Shown: positions 52,617-63,122, counted from the first letter of the stretch. The stretch is DNA of 64,000 nt from Nitrospira sp. CR1.3 (GCA_014055525.1 WIAH01000005.1:140284-204283); one strand, 5' to 3'. A program made the numbers and translations. The notes: generated by a model not told the origin, from the sequence alone.

Positions 52617-52793
52617 CGCGTCGTCGCCCGCTTCACGCCGTCTGGTTGAAGGACCGCATTTCTGAGGAGTCTACTGTCCTCCTCTTCCCGCCGCAACATG
52701 GACGCTCGCGCGGGCTCCCTTCCTGGAAGAAACACCTAGCCGAGAATGGCGATTTTCTTGACGAATCTCCGGTCGCCAGGTAGGTGTACTTGT

Positions 52794-54605
52794 ATGTCCG
52801 ATCTCCAAAAAGCGCAGGAAATGATGGCTGCAGCCATCGCCTCCAAGACCACGGAGGATCCGGAGATTGCCTCGGTCAAACGCGTCCTCAAATTGCTCGA
52901 TAAAACTGCAAAATCCAATCGAACCTACGGCGCAACCAACCCGGTGGCGCAAAAGTTTTCACAGCAACTGTTCGAAGAGCTCTCTTCGCATCTGTCCAAT
53001 TTTTCAAAGCTGACGTTCCTGGTACAACGGTCGGCGCTGATGTGCAAAGATCAGATCGTCTACCAACCCGAGATAGACAGCGGCAGCGAAAGCATCGCGT
53101 TCAAGCTCTACGCCGACGGAGTCCGCGAACTGGCGCTCCTCCAAGGGATCACCCAGGACGAGCTCAACTTTTTCCTGGAATCATTGTGGGGGGGAACCGA
53201 CCCCACCATGGACGACGACGATATCGTCACGCGACTCTGGTCGAAAAACCTGTCGACGATTACGATCGTCACGGCGGAGGAAGTGGCGAAGGCGTCGGGA
53301 GGCCACGACGGATTTCTTGTTCTCGACGGGGGAATGACCTCATCGGACTCGACCTTGAGAGAATTACTGGACCGCGAACAGGCTCGCGGGAAAAGCCGCG
53401 TGGGAGCGGCGGAAGCAAGCAGCACAGCCGCAAGCGGCGCCGGCGCGGAGTCCGGCAAGAGACACTTCAAATCCAATCTCATCGGGTACGAAGTGACCGA
53501 TGAGGAACTGGCGGCTTTGGCGAAAGAAATCGAGGCGGAAGGCAAGCGGGACGCGACTCTCTATGTTCTGGATATGGCCACGGCCATCCTCGCGTCGGAA
53601 AAGTCTCCGGCGCTGCTGACCAAGCTGTTCGGCCTGTGGGGCAGCGTCGTTGACTCCCTGCTCAGCGAGGGGAAATGGACGGTTCTGGAGAGTGTCCTGG
53701 GCCTGCTTCACGAGACCGGAGCGGTCCGCCCGGATCTCAGCGACGAGCACAAGGGGCAGTTGGCGTCTCTGTTCGACGGACTCGGGCAGCCCGACCGGCT
53801 GAAAGCCATCGAGTCCTACCTGAACCGAACTCCTGATGCGAATACGGAAGGTCTCTCGACCATCCTGCTCCTCATGAAGCCGGATGCGGTCCAGGGGCTC
53901 TGCTCGCTTCTGGCCAGTCTGGAATCGCCGAGTCATCACGCGATCGTGTCCGAAGCGCTCGTGACGCTCGCCAAGGATCATCCTGAGCCGTTGCTGCGGG
54001 GGCTCTCCGATCGACGTCCGGTCTACGTGCGGAACCTGCTCTCCATTCTGATGAAACTGAACAACCCGCGATTCGTGGACTCAATCGATAAGCTTGTCCG
54101 GTACCCGGACGCGCAGGTGCGCAAGGAAGTCATCAAGGCGATGAGCCACTACCGCCCGAACGGCAATGGAACCAAACTGGCGGCCTTTGCGACAGATGCC
54201 GACGAAAGCGTCCGGCTGGCCGCGCTCAAGCTGCTCATGTCGGGCCAATATACGGCTCCGTTCTCTTTCTGGTCTCCTCTCGTGTCTTCCGACGAATTCA
54301 TGGAACGCTCGCTGAGCGAGCGGCGCATCGTGTACCACGCCGTCAGAGCCACTTGCGGCGACGAGGCCATCCCCCACTGGGAACAGCTGTTCACGGAGTG
54401 GCATTTCGCCAACCGGAAGAAGAAAGAGGAACTGGCCGTCCTGGCGGCCGAAGCGTTGGGGAAGCTGGGCACCCCGGCCGCCGTCGCCGCACTGGAACTC
54501 GGACAGAAAAAAGGAGCGACGGCCGTGCGTCAGGCCTGTGCAATGGCCTTGGCGCACATCAACAAACAACAGCGCGGAAAACCGCCGATTGCCGCCGCGT
54601 CGTAA
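52794..54605 (+). CDS. HEAT-repeat protein with an N-terminal module shared with the next gene
   Basis: About 603 residues. The first 160 (VAQKFSQQLFEELSSHLSNFSKLTFLVQRSALMCKDQIVYQPEID ... LALLQGITQDELNFFLESL) form an alpha/beta module. The second half is made of HEAT-like helical pairs (GLSTILLLMKPDAVQGLCSLLASLES; VRKEVIKAMSHYR; SVRLAALKLLMSGQY; ELAVLAAEALGKLGTPAAVAAL). The ATG at 52794 is supported by GGTAGGTG upstream. It is followed 11 bases later by an HD-GYP gene, suggesting a scaffold of a c-di-GMP signalling pair. Confidence 0.85.
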   Translation: MSDLQKAQEMMAAAIASKTTEDPEIASVKRVLKLLDKTAKSNRTYGATNPVAQKFSQQLFEELSSHLSNFSKLTFLVQRSALMCKDQIVYQPEIDSGSESIAFKLYADGVRELALLQGITQDELNFFLESLWGGTDPTMDDDDIVTRLWSKNLSTITIVTAEEVAKASGGHDGFLVLDGGMTSSDSTLRELLDREQARGKSRVGAAEASSTAASGAGAESGKRHFKSNLIGYEVTDEELAALAKEIEAEGKRDATLYVLDMATAILASEKSPALLTKLFGLWGSVVDSLLSEGKWTVLESVLGLLHETGAVRPDLSDEHKGQLASLFDGLGQPDRLKAIESYLNRTPDANTEGLSTILLLMKPDAVQGLCSLLASLESPSHHAIVSEALVTLAKDHPEPLLRGLSDRRPVYVRNLLSILMKLNNPRFVDSIDKLVRYPDAQVRKEVIKAMSHYRPNGNGTKLAAFATDADESVRLAALKLLMSGQYTAPFSFWSPLVSSDEFMERSLSERRIVYHAVRATCGDEAIPHWEQLFTEWHFANRKKKEELAVLAAEALGKLGTPAAVAALELGQKKGATAVRQACAMALAHINKQQRGKPPIAAAS

Positions 54606-54616
54606 GGAGTGGAGTT

Positions 54617-56182
54617 GTGAACGATCCGAAACCGCCTGATGCCCCGACCCCCAACGACCAGCTTCAACCTTTCCTGACGCACGAGAAATCGCTTTCTCAC
54701 AAGATCGCTCAAGGCTCGGAGGCCGGGGACATCCTCGACCAGCAGATGGTGATGTTGGGATTCCAACTCATCACCCAATTGAACACCCTGATTAAGACCT
54801 CGAAAATTCACGGCCGCACCAATGCGGCATTGGACAAACCGGTCGAGGCGATGCTGACAATCGTCCACACTCTAACTCATGATCAACCGGTGACCTTGCG
54901 CCTCCAGAACGACTTTCTTTTCCTTGGGGACAGTCATCTGAAAGTGAACGCCCAGCAGATGACGGTGGTCACCAGCATTATCGACGCCATGAACAAATGG
55001 AAGATCGGCGGTCTCACCTTTTCCTCTTCGGTAGTCTCCAAGGATCTCAGAGAATTCGCCCATCTGTTTGTGACGCTTGATCCCGCGTCGAAATCCGTCG
55101 AAGACTTCCGGCAGGAGTTGAAACAGCTGGGAGTCTCCAGCATTGAACTCGAAGACCCCCGCGAGCTTGTGCTGAAGGAAGACATGGGTGCAACCGGGCA
55201 GGCCGCGCCTTCGGAGTCTGAGCAGAAGTCCCAGCACAAGACCAATTCCAAGGCCGCTTACGGCAAGGCAGCCGGTGCCCTGGGAAATCTCTCTCAGTCC
55301 GCCCGCGACGGGGGAACGCTGAATTTCAAGCAGGCAAAACGGGCGATTCAGAATATCGTTGATCTGATGATGCACGACGACTCGACGCTCCTCGGTCTGA
55401 CGAACCTGCGCTGCCACGATCAATACACCCACAACCACTCAGTCAATGTGGCGCTTCTCTCCATGGCCCTGGGGAATCGCGCCGGCTATCCGAAGGCCGA
55501 GCTCGCTGATCTGGGAATGGCCGCCTTGTTTCACGACGTCGGAAAATGCGCCATCTCGCTGGATGTCCTAAACAAGCCTGGCGAGTTCTCCAAAGAAGAG
55601 TGGGATATCATGCGAACCCATCCCACCGAAGGCGTGCTCACACTGATCAAATTGCGCGGCCTCGGGAATGTCCCGGCGCGAATGGCTTCGGCGTCTTTTG
55701 AGCACCACATGAACTACGATTTCTCCGGATATCCCAAACTCGCGATCCCGTGGACTCAAAGTCTCGCAAGCCGCATCGTGACGATCGCCGACTGCTACGA
55801 TGCGATGACATCCTCCCGGGTCTATCGGCGCGAGCCATTGTCGCCGTCGAACGTCCTGAAGTTCATGTTCAACAAGAGCGGACAGTCCTTTGATCCAACC
55901 CTGCTGAAGCTGTTCGTGAACTGCGTGGGAATCATACCCATCGGCAGTCTCGTCATGTTGGAATCCGACGAACTGGCCGTGGTCATGAAACCGCCAGCGG
56001 ACAAGGCCAATGCGGAACGGCCCATCGTCAAAGTCATCGCGGATGCGCTGGGCAACCTCAAGGAGGACGGTCCCGACCTCGATCTGAGCGCTCAGGACGA
56101 GAACGGAATGCATCCCAACAGCATTGTGCGTCTGGTCGACAATACCGAATACAAGTTCGACACCAGCCGGTACTTCGTGTAG
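54617..56182 (+). CDS. HD-GYP domain phosphodiesterase-like protein
   Basis: About 521 residues from a GTG at 54617 (site AAGGAGTGGAG). The N-terminal 190 residues resemble those of the preceding HEAT protein. The C-terminal HD-GYP domain has HNHSVNVALLSMALG, LGMAALFHDVGKCAI (HD), RTHPTEGVLTLIKL, ASFEHHMNYDFSGYP (GYP) and SRIVTIADCYDAMTSSRVYR. Such domains hydrolyse c-di-GMP or 3'3'-cGAMP with a bi- or trinuclear metal site. In 'HHMNYDFSGYP' the usual 'HHExxDGxGYP' Glu and Asp-Gly are changed, so catalytic efficiency is uncertain. Confidence 0.92.
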   Translation: MNDPKPPDAPTPNDQLQPFLTHEKSLSHKIAQGSEAGDILDQQMVMLGFQLITQLNTLIKTSKIHGRTNAALDKPVEAMLTIVHTLTHDQPVTLRLQNDFLFLGDSHLKVNAQQMTVVTSIIDAMNKWKIGGLTFSSSVVSKDLREFAHLFVTLDPASKSVEDFRQELKQLGVSSIELEDPRELVLKEDMGATGQAAPSESEQKSQHKTNSKAAYGKAAGALGNLSQSARDGGTLNFKQAKRAIQNIVDLMMHDDSTLLGLTNLRCHDQYTHNHSVNVALLSMALGNRAGYPKAELADLGMAALFHDVGKCAISLDVLNKPGEFSKEEWDIMRTHPTEGVLTLIKLRGLGNVPARMASASFEHHMNYDFSGYPKLAIPWTQSLASRIVTIADCYDAMTSSRVYRREPLSPSNVLKFMFNKSGQSFDPTLLKLFVNCVGIIPIGSLVMLESDELAVVMKPPADKANAERPIVKVIADALGNLKEDGPDLDLSAQDENGMHPNSIVRLVDNTEYKFDTSRYFV

Positions 56183-56271
56183 CCGTCAGATCTCTTGACA
56201 GCGTTCCCCTCCCCAGCTATTCTCGCCGCTTGAATTCAGGATCGGCATCTCACCATGAAGGAGTCCGCGTT

Positions 56272-56835
56272 ATGTCCAGACCGACCTCTCTTGCGTGGCA
56301 GACCACGCGTTCCCTCTTCGCGACAGCTCTTCTCTGCTTCACCTACTTCTCGACCGCGCAAGCGGCTGAAGCGTTCAAAATGGGAGTCATCGATCCCCAA
56401 AGCGTCCTGGAAAAATCCAAGGCGGGGAAAAAAGCCTTGGACGGGCTCAAGGAATACGTCTCCACCCGCCAGAAACTGCTTTCCCGCGACGAGGAGGAGC
56501 TGCGGAATACCGAGAAGACGCTGAAAGAATCCGCCGCAAAACTGAGCGAGGCGGAGAAGAAGGAAAAGGAAACACAGTTCCGCGCCAAGATTCAGGATTA
56601 CCAAAAGCGGGCGCAGGAGTTTAACCAGGAACTGCAGGGCAAGCAGAAACAGCTTGTCGACGAATATATGAAGAAGATCGCCTCCGCGACTCAAACGGTG
56701 GCGGAAAAAGGCGGATTTTCTTTGGTTGTCGATAAGGGAAGCGAGCAGACCGTCAAGATCGTGATCTATAACAAGGATACGATCGACATTACGGAACAAG
56801 TCATCAAGGAATTCGACCGGGTCAACAGCAAGTAG
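56272..56835 (+). CDS. OmpH/Skp-family periplasmic chaperone
   Basis: 187 residues. Signal SLFATALLCFTYFSTAQA. FKMGVIDPQSVLEKSKAGKKALDGLKEYVSTRQKLL begins the Skp body domain, a long coiled coil follows (EEELRNTEKTLKESAAKLSEAEKKEKETQFRAKIQDYQKRAQEFNQEL), and GFSLVVDKGSEQTVKIVIYNKDTIDITEQVIKEFDR closes it. Skp trimers hold unfolded outer-membrane proteins in the periplasm. Site AAGGAGTCCGCGTT. Confidence 0.94.
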   Translation: MSRPTSLAWQTTRSLFATALLCFTYFSTAQAAEAFKMGVIDPQSVLEKSKAGKKALDGLKEYVSTRQKLLSRDEEELRNTEKTLKESAAKLSEAEKKEKETQFRAKIQDYQKRAQEFNQELQGKQKQLVDEYMKKIASATQTVAEKGGFSLVVDKGSEQTVKIVIYNKDTIDITEQVIKEFDRVNSK

Positions 56836-56852
56836 TTCCGCTCATCGCAGAA

Positions 56853-56878
56853 CGGGACCTCCCTTGCGGGAGGTCCCG
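56853..56878. terminator. Strong symmetrical hairpin between convergent genes
   Basis: CGGGACCTCCC-TTGC-GGGAGGTCCCG, 11 perfect base pairs and a 4-base loop, 18 bases past the ompH stop and 1 base before the stop of the rhodanese gene (56879). It can end transcription from either side, though there is no long T-run. Confidence 0.75.
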
Positions 56879-57247
56879 TCACTGCGCCATCGGATAGCCG
56901 GCATCCTTCCAAGCCCTTATTCCTCCGTCCATCGACACCACATTCGAATAGCCCATGTGTTGCAGCGCGTCTGCCGCAAGGACCGACCGAAACCCTCCGC
57001 CGCAGTAGAGGATGATTGAGGCCTGCCTGTCCGGAACCAGGGTCTCGATATCCCGTTCGATGACGCCCTTCCCGAGATGACGAGCCCCTCGCGCATGCGC
57101 CTCCAGAAATTCATGGTCTTCCCGCACGTCGAGAAAATGTGCGACTTCTCCACGCTCGACCCGCGCTTTGGCGTCGGCCACCGTACATTCCTTGACCCGA
57201 CGGCGCGCCGTTTCCACCAACTTGAGAAATCCTTCATGATGCTTCAT
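56879..57247 (-). CDS. Rhodanese-like sulfurtransferase
   Basis: 122 residues. VAHFLDVREDHEFLEAHARGARHLGKGVIERDIE, then ASIILYCGGGFRSVLAADAL with the catalytic Cys in the CGGGFRS loop, and GYSNVVSMDGGIRAWKDAGYP at the end. The first 30 residues are extra helix. It carries sulfane sulfur as a cysteine persulfide. ATG at 57247 after AAGGAGCCTGC; the radical SAM gene stops 20 bases upstream, so the two form an operon. Confidence 0.93.
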   Translation of the reverse strand: MKHHEGFLKLVETARRRVKECTVADAKARVERGEVAHFLDVREDHEFLEAHARGARHLGKGVIERDIETLVPDRQASIILYCGGGFRSVLAADALQHMGYSNVVSMDGGIRAWKDAGYPMAQ

Positions 57248-57266
57248 GCAGGCTCCTTGTCTTCTG

Positions 57267-58280
57267 TCAGAACAGGACCGTTTGCTCCGCTCCCGGACGG
57301 CGGAACGTTCCGGGAACCGCCTCATCGTCGAGCGCAGCAAATCCGGCCTTCCTCTTGGCCACCGCTAATAGCTGCTCCACCATATTCCAGTAGGGGCCGG
57401 TACCATGGTGGCGCGCAAAGAACGCTCCATCGGTCATCGCCCCCGCGCGCACTTCACGGATGCGATGCGTGATTCTTGATATTCGATCGGGAAAAGCTTC
57501 GGCCATGCGCGCAAGGAACACGTCCTCGACCGGTCCGGAAAGCCGCAAGAGCGTGGCCATGGCTTCCGTCGCTCCGGCCTGTTTCGCTCGGGCGAGCAGT
57601 TCCGGAATGTCCTCGTCGTTCAATCCAGGAATAATAGGAGAGATCGATATGCCGGTGGAAATGCCGGCGTCCGAGAGCGCGGCCATGGCCTCAAATCGCT
57701 TGCGGCTCGACGGCGCATGAGGCTCCACCAGGCGAGCCACGGCATCGTCGGCAAACGGAATGCTGAAATACACCCGGACCCAGGCTTTCTGATGCAATCG
57801 CTGCAATACGTCCAGATCACGAAGCACCAGCACGCCTTTGGTAATGACCCCGACAGGATTTCTATAGTCTGCACAGAGCTCCAGGCAGGAGCGGGTAAGC
57901 TCAAACGATGCCTCCGCCGGCTGATAACAGTCCGTGTTGCCGGAAAAGACGATCAATTCCCCTTTCCATGACGGTTTATCGAAGAGTTGCCGAAGCAGAC
58001 GTGGCGCATCTCGTTTGACGATGATCTTCGATTCAAAATCAGTTCCCGCTCCGAACCCCCAATATTCATGTGTCGGTCGCGCATAGCAATAGGCGCAGGC
58101 ATGGAAACAGCCTCGATAGGGATTGAGGCTCCAACGAAACGGCAGGTCCGGACTCTCGTTGCGGCTCAGGATCTCTCTGGTCGCATCATTGTACAACTCC
58201 AGCCGGACAGCCGGAGCCGGTTCGAGCAATTCACGGTGATGCGATTCGAACGGGTTGGGTGGATTCGAGATGGCGCGCAT
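57267..58280 (-). CDS. PA0069/Rv2578c-like radical SAM protein
   Basis: 337 residues. SLNPYRGCFHACAYCYARPTHEYWGFGAGTDFESKIIVK is the diagnostic stretch: a CX3CX2C cluster motif within NPYRGCxHxCxYCYARPxHEY. ELIVFSGNTDCYQPAEASFELTRSCLEL and ISISPIIPGLNDEDIPELLARA follow. The family is related to spore photoproduct lyase-like (SplB) proteins, and its reaction is not known with certainty. The adjacent rhodanese suggests a sulfur-related or repair role, but only by context. Confidence 0.92.
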   Translation of the reverse strand: MRAISNPPNPFESHHRELLEPAPAVRLELYNDATREILSRNESPDLPFRWSLNPYRGCFHACAYCYARPTHEYWGFGAGTDFESKIIVKRDAPRLLRQLFDKPSWKGELIVFSGNTDCYQPAEASFELTRSCLELCADYRNPVGVITKGVLVLRDLDVLQRLHQKAWVRVYFSIPFADDAVARLVEPHAPSSRKRFEAMAALSDAGISTGISISPIIPGLNDEDIPELLARAKQAGATEAMATLLRLSGPVEDVFLARMAEAFPDRISRITHRIREVRAGAMTDGAFFARHHGTGPYWNMVEQLLAVAKRKAGFAALDDEAVPGTFRRPGAEQTVLF

Positions 58281-58363
58281 CAGCTATCGTGTCCTTCCTT
58301 GGCCGGCGCTGTCAACATGTCCTGAACGGCCGCTTGATTGACTCCCATCGACCTCGATGCTAG

Positions 58364-59681
<1,318 letters not shown>

Positions 59682-59683
<2 letters not shown>

Positions 59684-59776
59684 GGTTAAGGCTGAGGGTG
59701 AGGGTGAAGCTGAGGATCAGTAGTCAGATCAGAAGAATTGACTAAACCTTAGCCTAAGCCTTAGCCTCAACCTCGG
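59682..59776. repeat. Hexamer-rich inverted repeat, copy 3
   Basis: Left arm of GAGGTT-AAGGCT-GAGGGT-GAGGGT-GAAGCT-GAGGAT units overlapping the serS stop; right arm CCTTAGCCTAAGCCTTAGCC then TCAACCTCGG. The arms pair with mismatches. It lies between serS and tRNA-Ser and belongs to the family at 3679 and 5285. Confidence 0.65.
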
Positions 59777-59780
59777 CTTC

Positions 59781-59870
59781 GGAGGGGTGACGGAGCGGCC
59801 GAACGTGCCGGTCTTGAAAACCGGAGACCTCGCAAGGGGTCCGCGAGTTCAAATCTCGCCCCCTCCGCCA
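59781..59870 (+). tRNA. tRNA-Ser (anticodon UGA)
   Basis: Acceptor GGAGGGG pairs with CCCCTCC, followed by G discriminator and an encoded CCA. The anticodon loop CTTGAAA gives UGA. A long variable arm (CCTCGCAAGGGGTCCGCG region) and a GTTCAAATC T-loop identify a class II tRNA-Ser reading UCN codons. Confidence 0.95.
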
Positions 59871-59929
59871 GCTTTCGCCCGCCACTGAGGAAGCTCAAGC
59901 GGGCTACGGCTGGCAGGCCCTGTGGCTTC

Positions 59930-59951
59930 GCCCGCCGCGTACGCGGCGGGC
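59930..59951. terminator. Perfect palindrome GCCCGCCGCGT/ACGCGGCGGGC
   Basis: A 22-base perfect palindrome 17 bases past the stop of the OmpA-family gene (minus strand) and 60 bases after the tRNA. It could end transcription from both; no T-run. Confidence 0.55.
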
Positions 59952-59967
59952 TGTCAGCCTCGAGAAT

Positions 59968-61272
59968 TTACTGCTTGATCTCGCTGGCGATCGCGCTCAG
60001 ATCTTTTGGGAAGAGCACAATCTCGATACGGCGATTTTCCGTGCGCCCGGCGTCGGTTTCGTTCTCCGCCACAGGCCTCGTGTCCGCATAGCCCACAGCC
60101 TCAAAGTTTGCCGGGTTGACTCCGCCCTGCTCGATAAAGTAGCGCACGACGTTGGTCGCGCGGGCCGTCGAGAGTTCCCAATTCGTCGGAAACTTCTCCT
60201 TGAGCTTTCCTCCGATCCGAACATTGTCCGTGTGGCCTTCAATGCGAATCTGTTTGTCGTTGACGTTCTTTACAACATCCGCAACCTGCTTCAGCACCTT
60301 CAGCCCTTCAGGTTTCACTTGGGCTTGCCCCGAGTTGAACAACACCTTCTCGACCATGTTGATCGTCAGCCGATCGCGCACCTGTTTGATCTTGATGTCC
60401 CCTTTGTCGATTTGAGCCTGCAGAGACTTGGTCAGGTCCTCCTGCGTCTTCGTGAGCCGCTGGATTTCCGCTTCCTTCGCGGCCCGCTCCTTTTCGAGAC
60501 GTTCCTTCTCGGCCGCCAGCGCTTCCTTTTCCGCGGCCAGAGTTTGACCGCCTTGGGTCAATTTCCCGACCTCGATGTCGCGTTGTGAGAGACGCTGTTC
60601 CAGTTCCTTGGCGCGCGAGGCGTCGGTCTCCAATTCTCCTGTCCGCTTTTGCAGATCCGCCAGGCGCTTATCAAGATCCTTGGCACGGGCCGCTTCGGCT
60701 TCTAACTCGCCCATACGTTTCTGGGCCTTGGCCAGCTCATCCGTCGCGCCCATGGCTCTCGTGATGAGGAGTTCCTTATCATTTTGGAGAGACGCGACTG
60801 TCGCCTGCTCAGCCTTCAGCTTGGTTTCAAGGTCCTGCTTGCTGGCATCGTAGCTTTGCTGTTGCTCGTCCAGCTTGGTCTGGAGAATATCGCGTTCTCT
60901 CCGAAGTTCTCCGTTCAATCGTTCCATCCCGGTCGTTTCGGCACGAATCTTCCTGACATCCTCCTCGAGATCGCGCCGGCTGGCCAGCGCCGTATCGAGG
61001 CTCCCTCTCGTCTGATCGAGTTCGCGCTGGAGCTTTGCGTTTGCGCTCTGTGAGGCAAGCAGATCGTTCGAGAGCTTGGTCTTGTCCCCTTCCAAGGCCG
61101 CGAACTGGGCCGTCGACTGTTTCTTGTAGCTATCGAAGTCCGTCGCCGTCTTCGCCGAGGCCTTGCGCGCCTGATCCAGCTCCGCGACGGTCTGGTCGTG
61201 AGTACCCGAGCTGACACAACCGGCCAGAATTATGACAGCAACTGAACAAAGGGCATATGCTTGAAGTCTCAT
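59968..61272 (-). CDS. OmpA-family lipoprotein with long coiled coil
   Basis: 434 residues. LCSVAVIILAGC is a lipobox. From about 25 to 295 a nearly unbroken coiled coil runs (QTVAELDQARKASAKTATDFDSYKKQ ... EKERLEKERAAKEAEIQRLTKTQEDL). The C-terminal OmpA/MotB peptidoglycan-binding domain follows (VEKVLFNSGQAQVKPEGLKVLKQVADVV, IRIEGHTDNVRIGGKLKEKFPTNWELSTARATNVVRYFIE, VGYADTRPVAENETDAGRTENRRIEIVL). It would bridge the outer membrane and the cell wall over a long distance. Strong site GGAGGAGGAC. Confidence 0.94.
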   Translation of the reverse strand: MRLQAYALCSVAVIILAGCVSSGTHDQTVAELDQARKASAKTATDFDSYKKQSTAQFAALEGDKTKLSNDLLASQSANAKLQRELDQTRGSLDTALASRRDLEEDVRKIRAETTGMERLNGELRRERDILQTKLDEQQQSYDASKQDLETKLKAEQATVASLQNDKELLITRAMGATDELAKAQKRMGELEAEAARAKDLDKRLADLQKRTGELETDASRAKELEQRLSQRDIEVGKLTQGGQTLAAEKEALAAEKERLEKERAAKEAEIQRLTKTQEDLTKSLQAQIDKGDIKIKQVRDRLTINMVEKVLFNSGQAQVKPEGLKVLKQVADVVKNVNDKQIRIEGHTDNVRIGGKLKEKFPTNWELSTARATNVVRYFIEQGGVNPANFEAVGYADTRPVAENETDAGRTENRRIEIVLFPKDLSAIASEIKQ

Positions 61273-61821
61273 AATGAGTCCTCCTCCGTTATCCTCCTGG
61301 CTCTTATAGCGAGGCCCTCCAAGAATAGCAACGTTCCCACCAGTATTTCGAACCGGCCTGATTGCTTCAAGCTCAACAAAACCCTGACGATTTTATGGCC
61401 GACACGTTCTCCCCTAGGTTTTCTACTAGCTTGTTGCGGCTCGAATGGTTTGGTTAAATACAGAGGGCGGAGGTGTCTGCTTCGGCATGCCCACCCCGAA
61501 GCAGCAAGTGGTCTCTGCTCCCTCCTGGGAGACCTGCCTTCGCCCCGTTATAGCGCAGCCCCGACCAGCCCTTCCGTCTCTCTTGCCAACTTCGTTCTCC
61601 TAGATGATCCTCCGAATCCCTCGATTTATTATTCACATGGTTCAGTTTCATAATGACCTGCAAGCATTTGATAATGCTCGCTCTCTTCGTTCTGAACCTA
61701 TCCCCGTCATCCCTCCTTTAGTGAGGCTTCACCTACATCCAAGGTATTTCCAATGATTCGCTTCTGCTTCAATATCAGGCCCAACATTGTCTCAAAGGCC
61801 GCACGCCGCCTGGAGGACTTC
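61273..61821. other. Intergenic region with hairpin CTGCTTCGG/CCGAAGCAG
   Basis: 549 bases with no supported gene. At 61477-61504 CTGCTTCGG pairs with CCGAAGCAG over a 10-base loop, and GGTCTC/GAGACC follows at about 61510-61534. It lies upstream of both divergent genes, so a regulatory leader is possible. Confidence 0.45.
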
Positions 61822-62022
61822 ATGCAGAAACAATTGGGGAAGATCGGGGCCATACGAAGAGAATTGCGAGGCAAAGCTTGTCCCTGTTGTGGGAGCCGCA
61901 CCTATCAGCTCGTGCTCCGCAGTGATTTGCCTGCTCATTCCGGAAAACTTTTTGCCCGCTGTACTCAATGCCAGCGCCCGAGAGGCATCGACGAAGATCT
62001 CGGACGCATTTTGTGGATGTAG
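61822..62022 (+). CDS. Small zinc-ribbon protein
   Basis: 66 residues from the ATG at 61822 (site GGAGGACTTC): ACPCCGSRTYQLVLRSDL and ARCTQCQRP give two CXXC knuckles 30 residues apart, a typical zinc ribbon. The N-terminus KQLGKIGAIRREL is helical. A nucleic-acid or protein-binding adaptor is likely; no family recognised. Confidence 0.7.
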   Translation: MQKQLGKIGAIRRELRGKACPCCGSRTYQLVLRSDLPAHSGKLFARCTQCQRPRGIDEDLGRILWM

Positions 62023-62049
62023 TGGTTGAGTGGGGCGAAAGAAGGTGAG

Positions 62050-62259
62050 ATGACCGTGCGCATCCTTTCCGCACCGGTTCGATCCATCAAACAGCAGATG
62101 GCCCGCCGCCGACAGGTGCGCGCGGCGCTTCACATGTTGTCCGCCAGCGGCGTCCTTCGATCAGGTCATGTAGAGCTTCGGTACACTGTCCCGCTCAACC
62201 GCAAACGGTTAGGCCACAATCTGCCGAACCGGACGACTCAACTTCAAGCCAGCGAGTGA
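62050..62259 (+). CDS. Possible small basic protein
   Basis: About 69 residues starting MTVRILSAPVRSIKQQMARRRQVRAALHMLSASGVL, rich in Arg and Gln, with site GAAGGTGAG before the ATG. It starts 27 bases after the zinc-ribbon gene. The DNA-binding-like basic character is only suggestive; coding status is not certain. Confidence 0.35.
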   Translation: MTVRILSAPVRSIKQQMARRRQVRAALHMLSASGVLRSGHVELRYTVPLNRKRLGHNLPNRTTQLQASE

Positions 62260-62386
62260 TTGAAGCCTCCGCGAAACGCTTGTACCTCTTTCACGCCTGA
62301 GGTATGATCACGCCTCGCTCGCCGGCAATCCGAGTCATCGAGCTCATCTCGACCTGATCGGGAACCAGAGCACAATACGGAAGGAC

Positions 62387-62480
<94 letters not shown>

Positions 62481-62534
62481 CAACATCAGCCGCTCAGAGC
62501 TGAGTTGACCTGCCAACGCCAACAGATCAATGAA

Positions 62535-62671
62535 GAGAGGGAGGGATTTGAACAAGGGGGACGCGGGGGAAATGTTCCCCTGCGCGGGGAGCATACGAGG
62601 GGGCTTGGCCCCCTCAGTAGGAGCGCGAACGGCCTTATGAGCGCGACTTCAAATGCCCTCCCTCTCCGCCA
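62535..62671. repeat. Inverted and direct copies of the tRNA-Ser(GCU) 3' end (att-like)
   Basis: 62535-62553 is the reverse complement of the tRNA T-arm and acceptor (GAGAGGGAGGGATTTGAAC). 62648-62671 repeats it directly with one inserted base (TTCAAATGCCCTCCCTCTCC then GCCA). Together they form a long stem enclosing hairpins GGGGGAAATGTTCCCC and GAGGGGG...CCCCCTC. The rest of 62481-62861 holds no gene. Confidence 0.65.
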
Positions 62672-62861
62672 AATCAACGGACCCTTTAGAGACAGTCTTA
62701 CGCTTGTGCTCTTTTGTGACCGAGTTCCGAGCTCCAGCCTGATCGAGTTGAGCCGATAAAGTCCGTAGCGGAAATAGAGCCACTCATCCACAAAATATCG
62801 TTCTACGTGTTAGGCAGGAGAAACAAGATTAGGTGGGTTTGGTTGAAATGACGGAGAACTG

Positions 62862-63122
62862 TTACGATTTCTTGGTACGACCTGGTCTGAGACCAAGTAG
62901 ACGCCTACTTGCCGGTTGCAGTCGGTGACCACGCTCATAGGCTCTGCGGAGTGCGTAGGCAATCGCTTGCTCCAGCCGAAGAAGGTCCGCTGGAGCACCA
63001 TCCGCAAGAAAGCTATCCACAATGATCTCGGCCTGCTTTTCAGCCCAACCGGTCAATTCCTTGGCAGACACTCTTTTGGGGTAGCCGCTCACAACAGCAA
63101 TAATTTTACCACTCTCATCCAA
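62862..63122 (-). pseudogene. 5'-truncated hypothetical gene next to an IS
   Basis: 86 residues from a TTG, MDESGKIIAVVSGYPKRVSAKELTGWAEKQAEIIVDSFLADGAPADLLRLEQAIAYALRRAYERG. The same frame stays open upstream to about 63173 (WTALDESGKI) and only then meets a stop, near the left side of the IS3-like element. A normal start is missing, so the gene probably lost its beginning when the IS arrived. Family not recognised. Confidence 0.5.

Noticed and set aside
61510..61545. GGGAGACCTGCC resembling a B12 box before the zinc-ribbon gene
   Set aside because: No other cobalamin-riboswitch blocks are present, and the GGTCTC/GAGACC hairpin explains the sequence.
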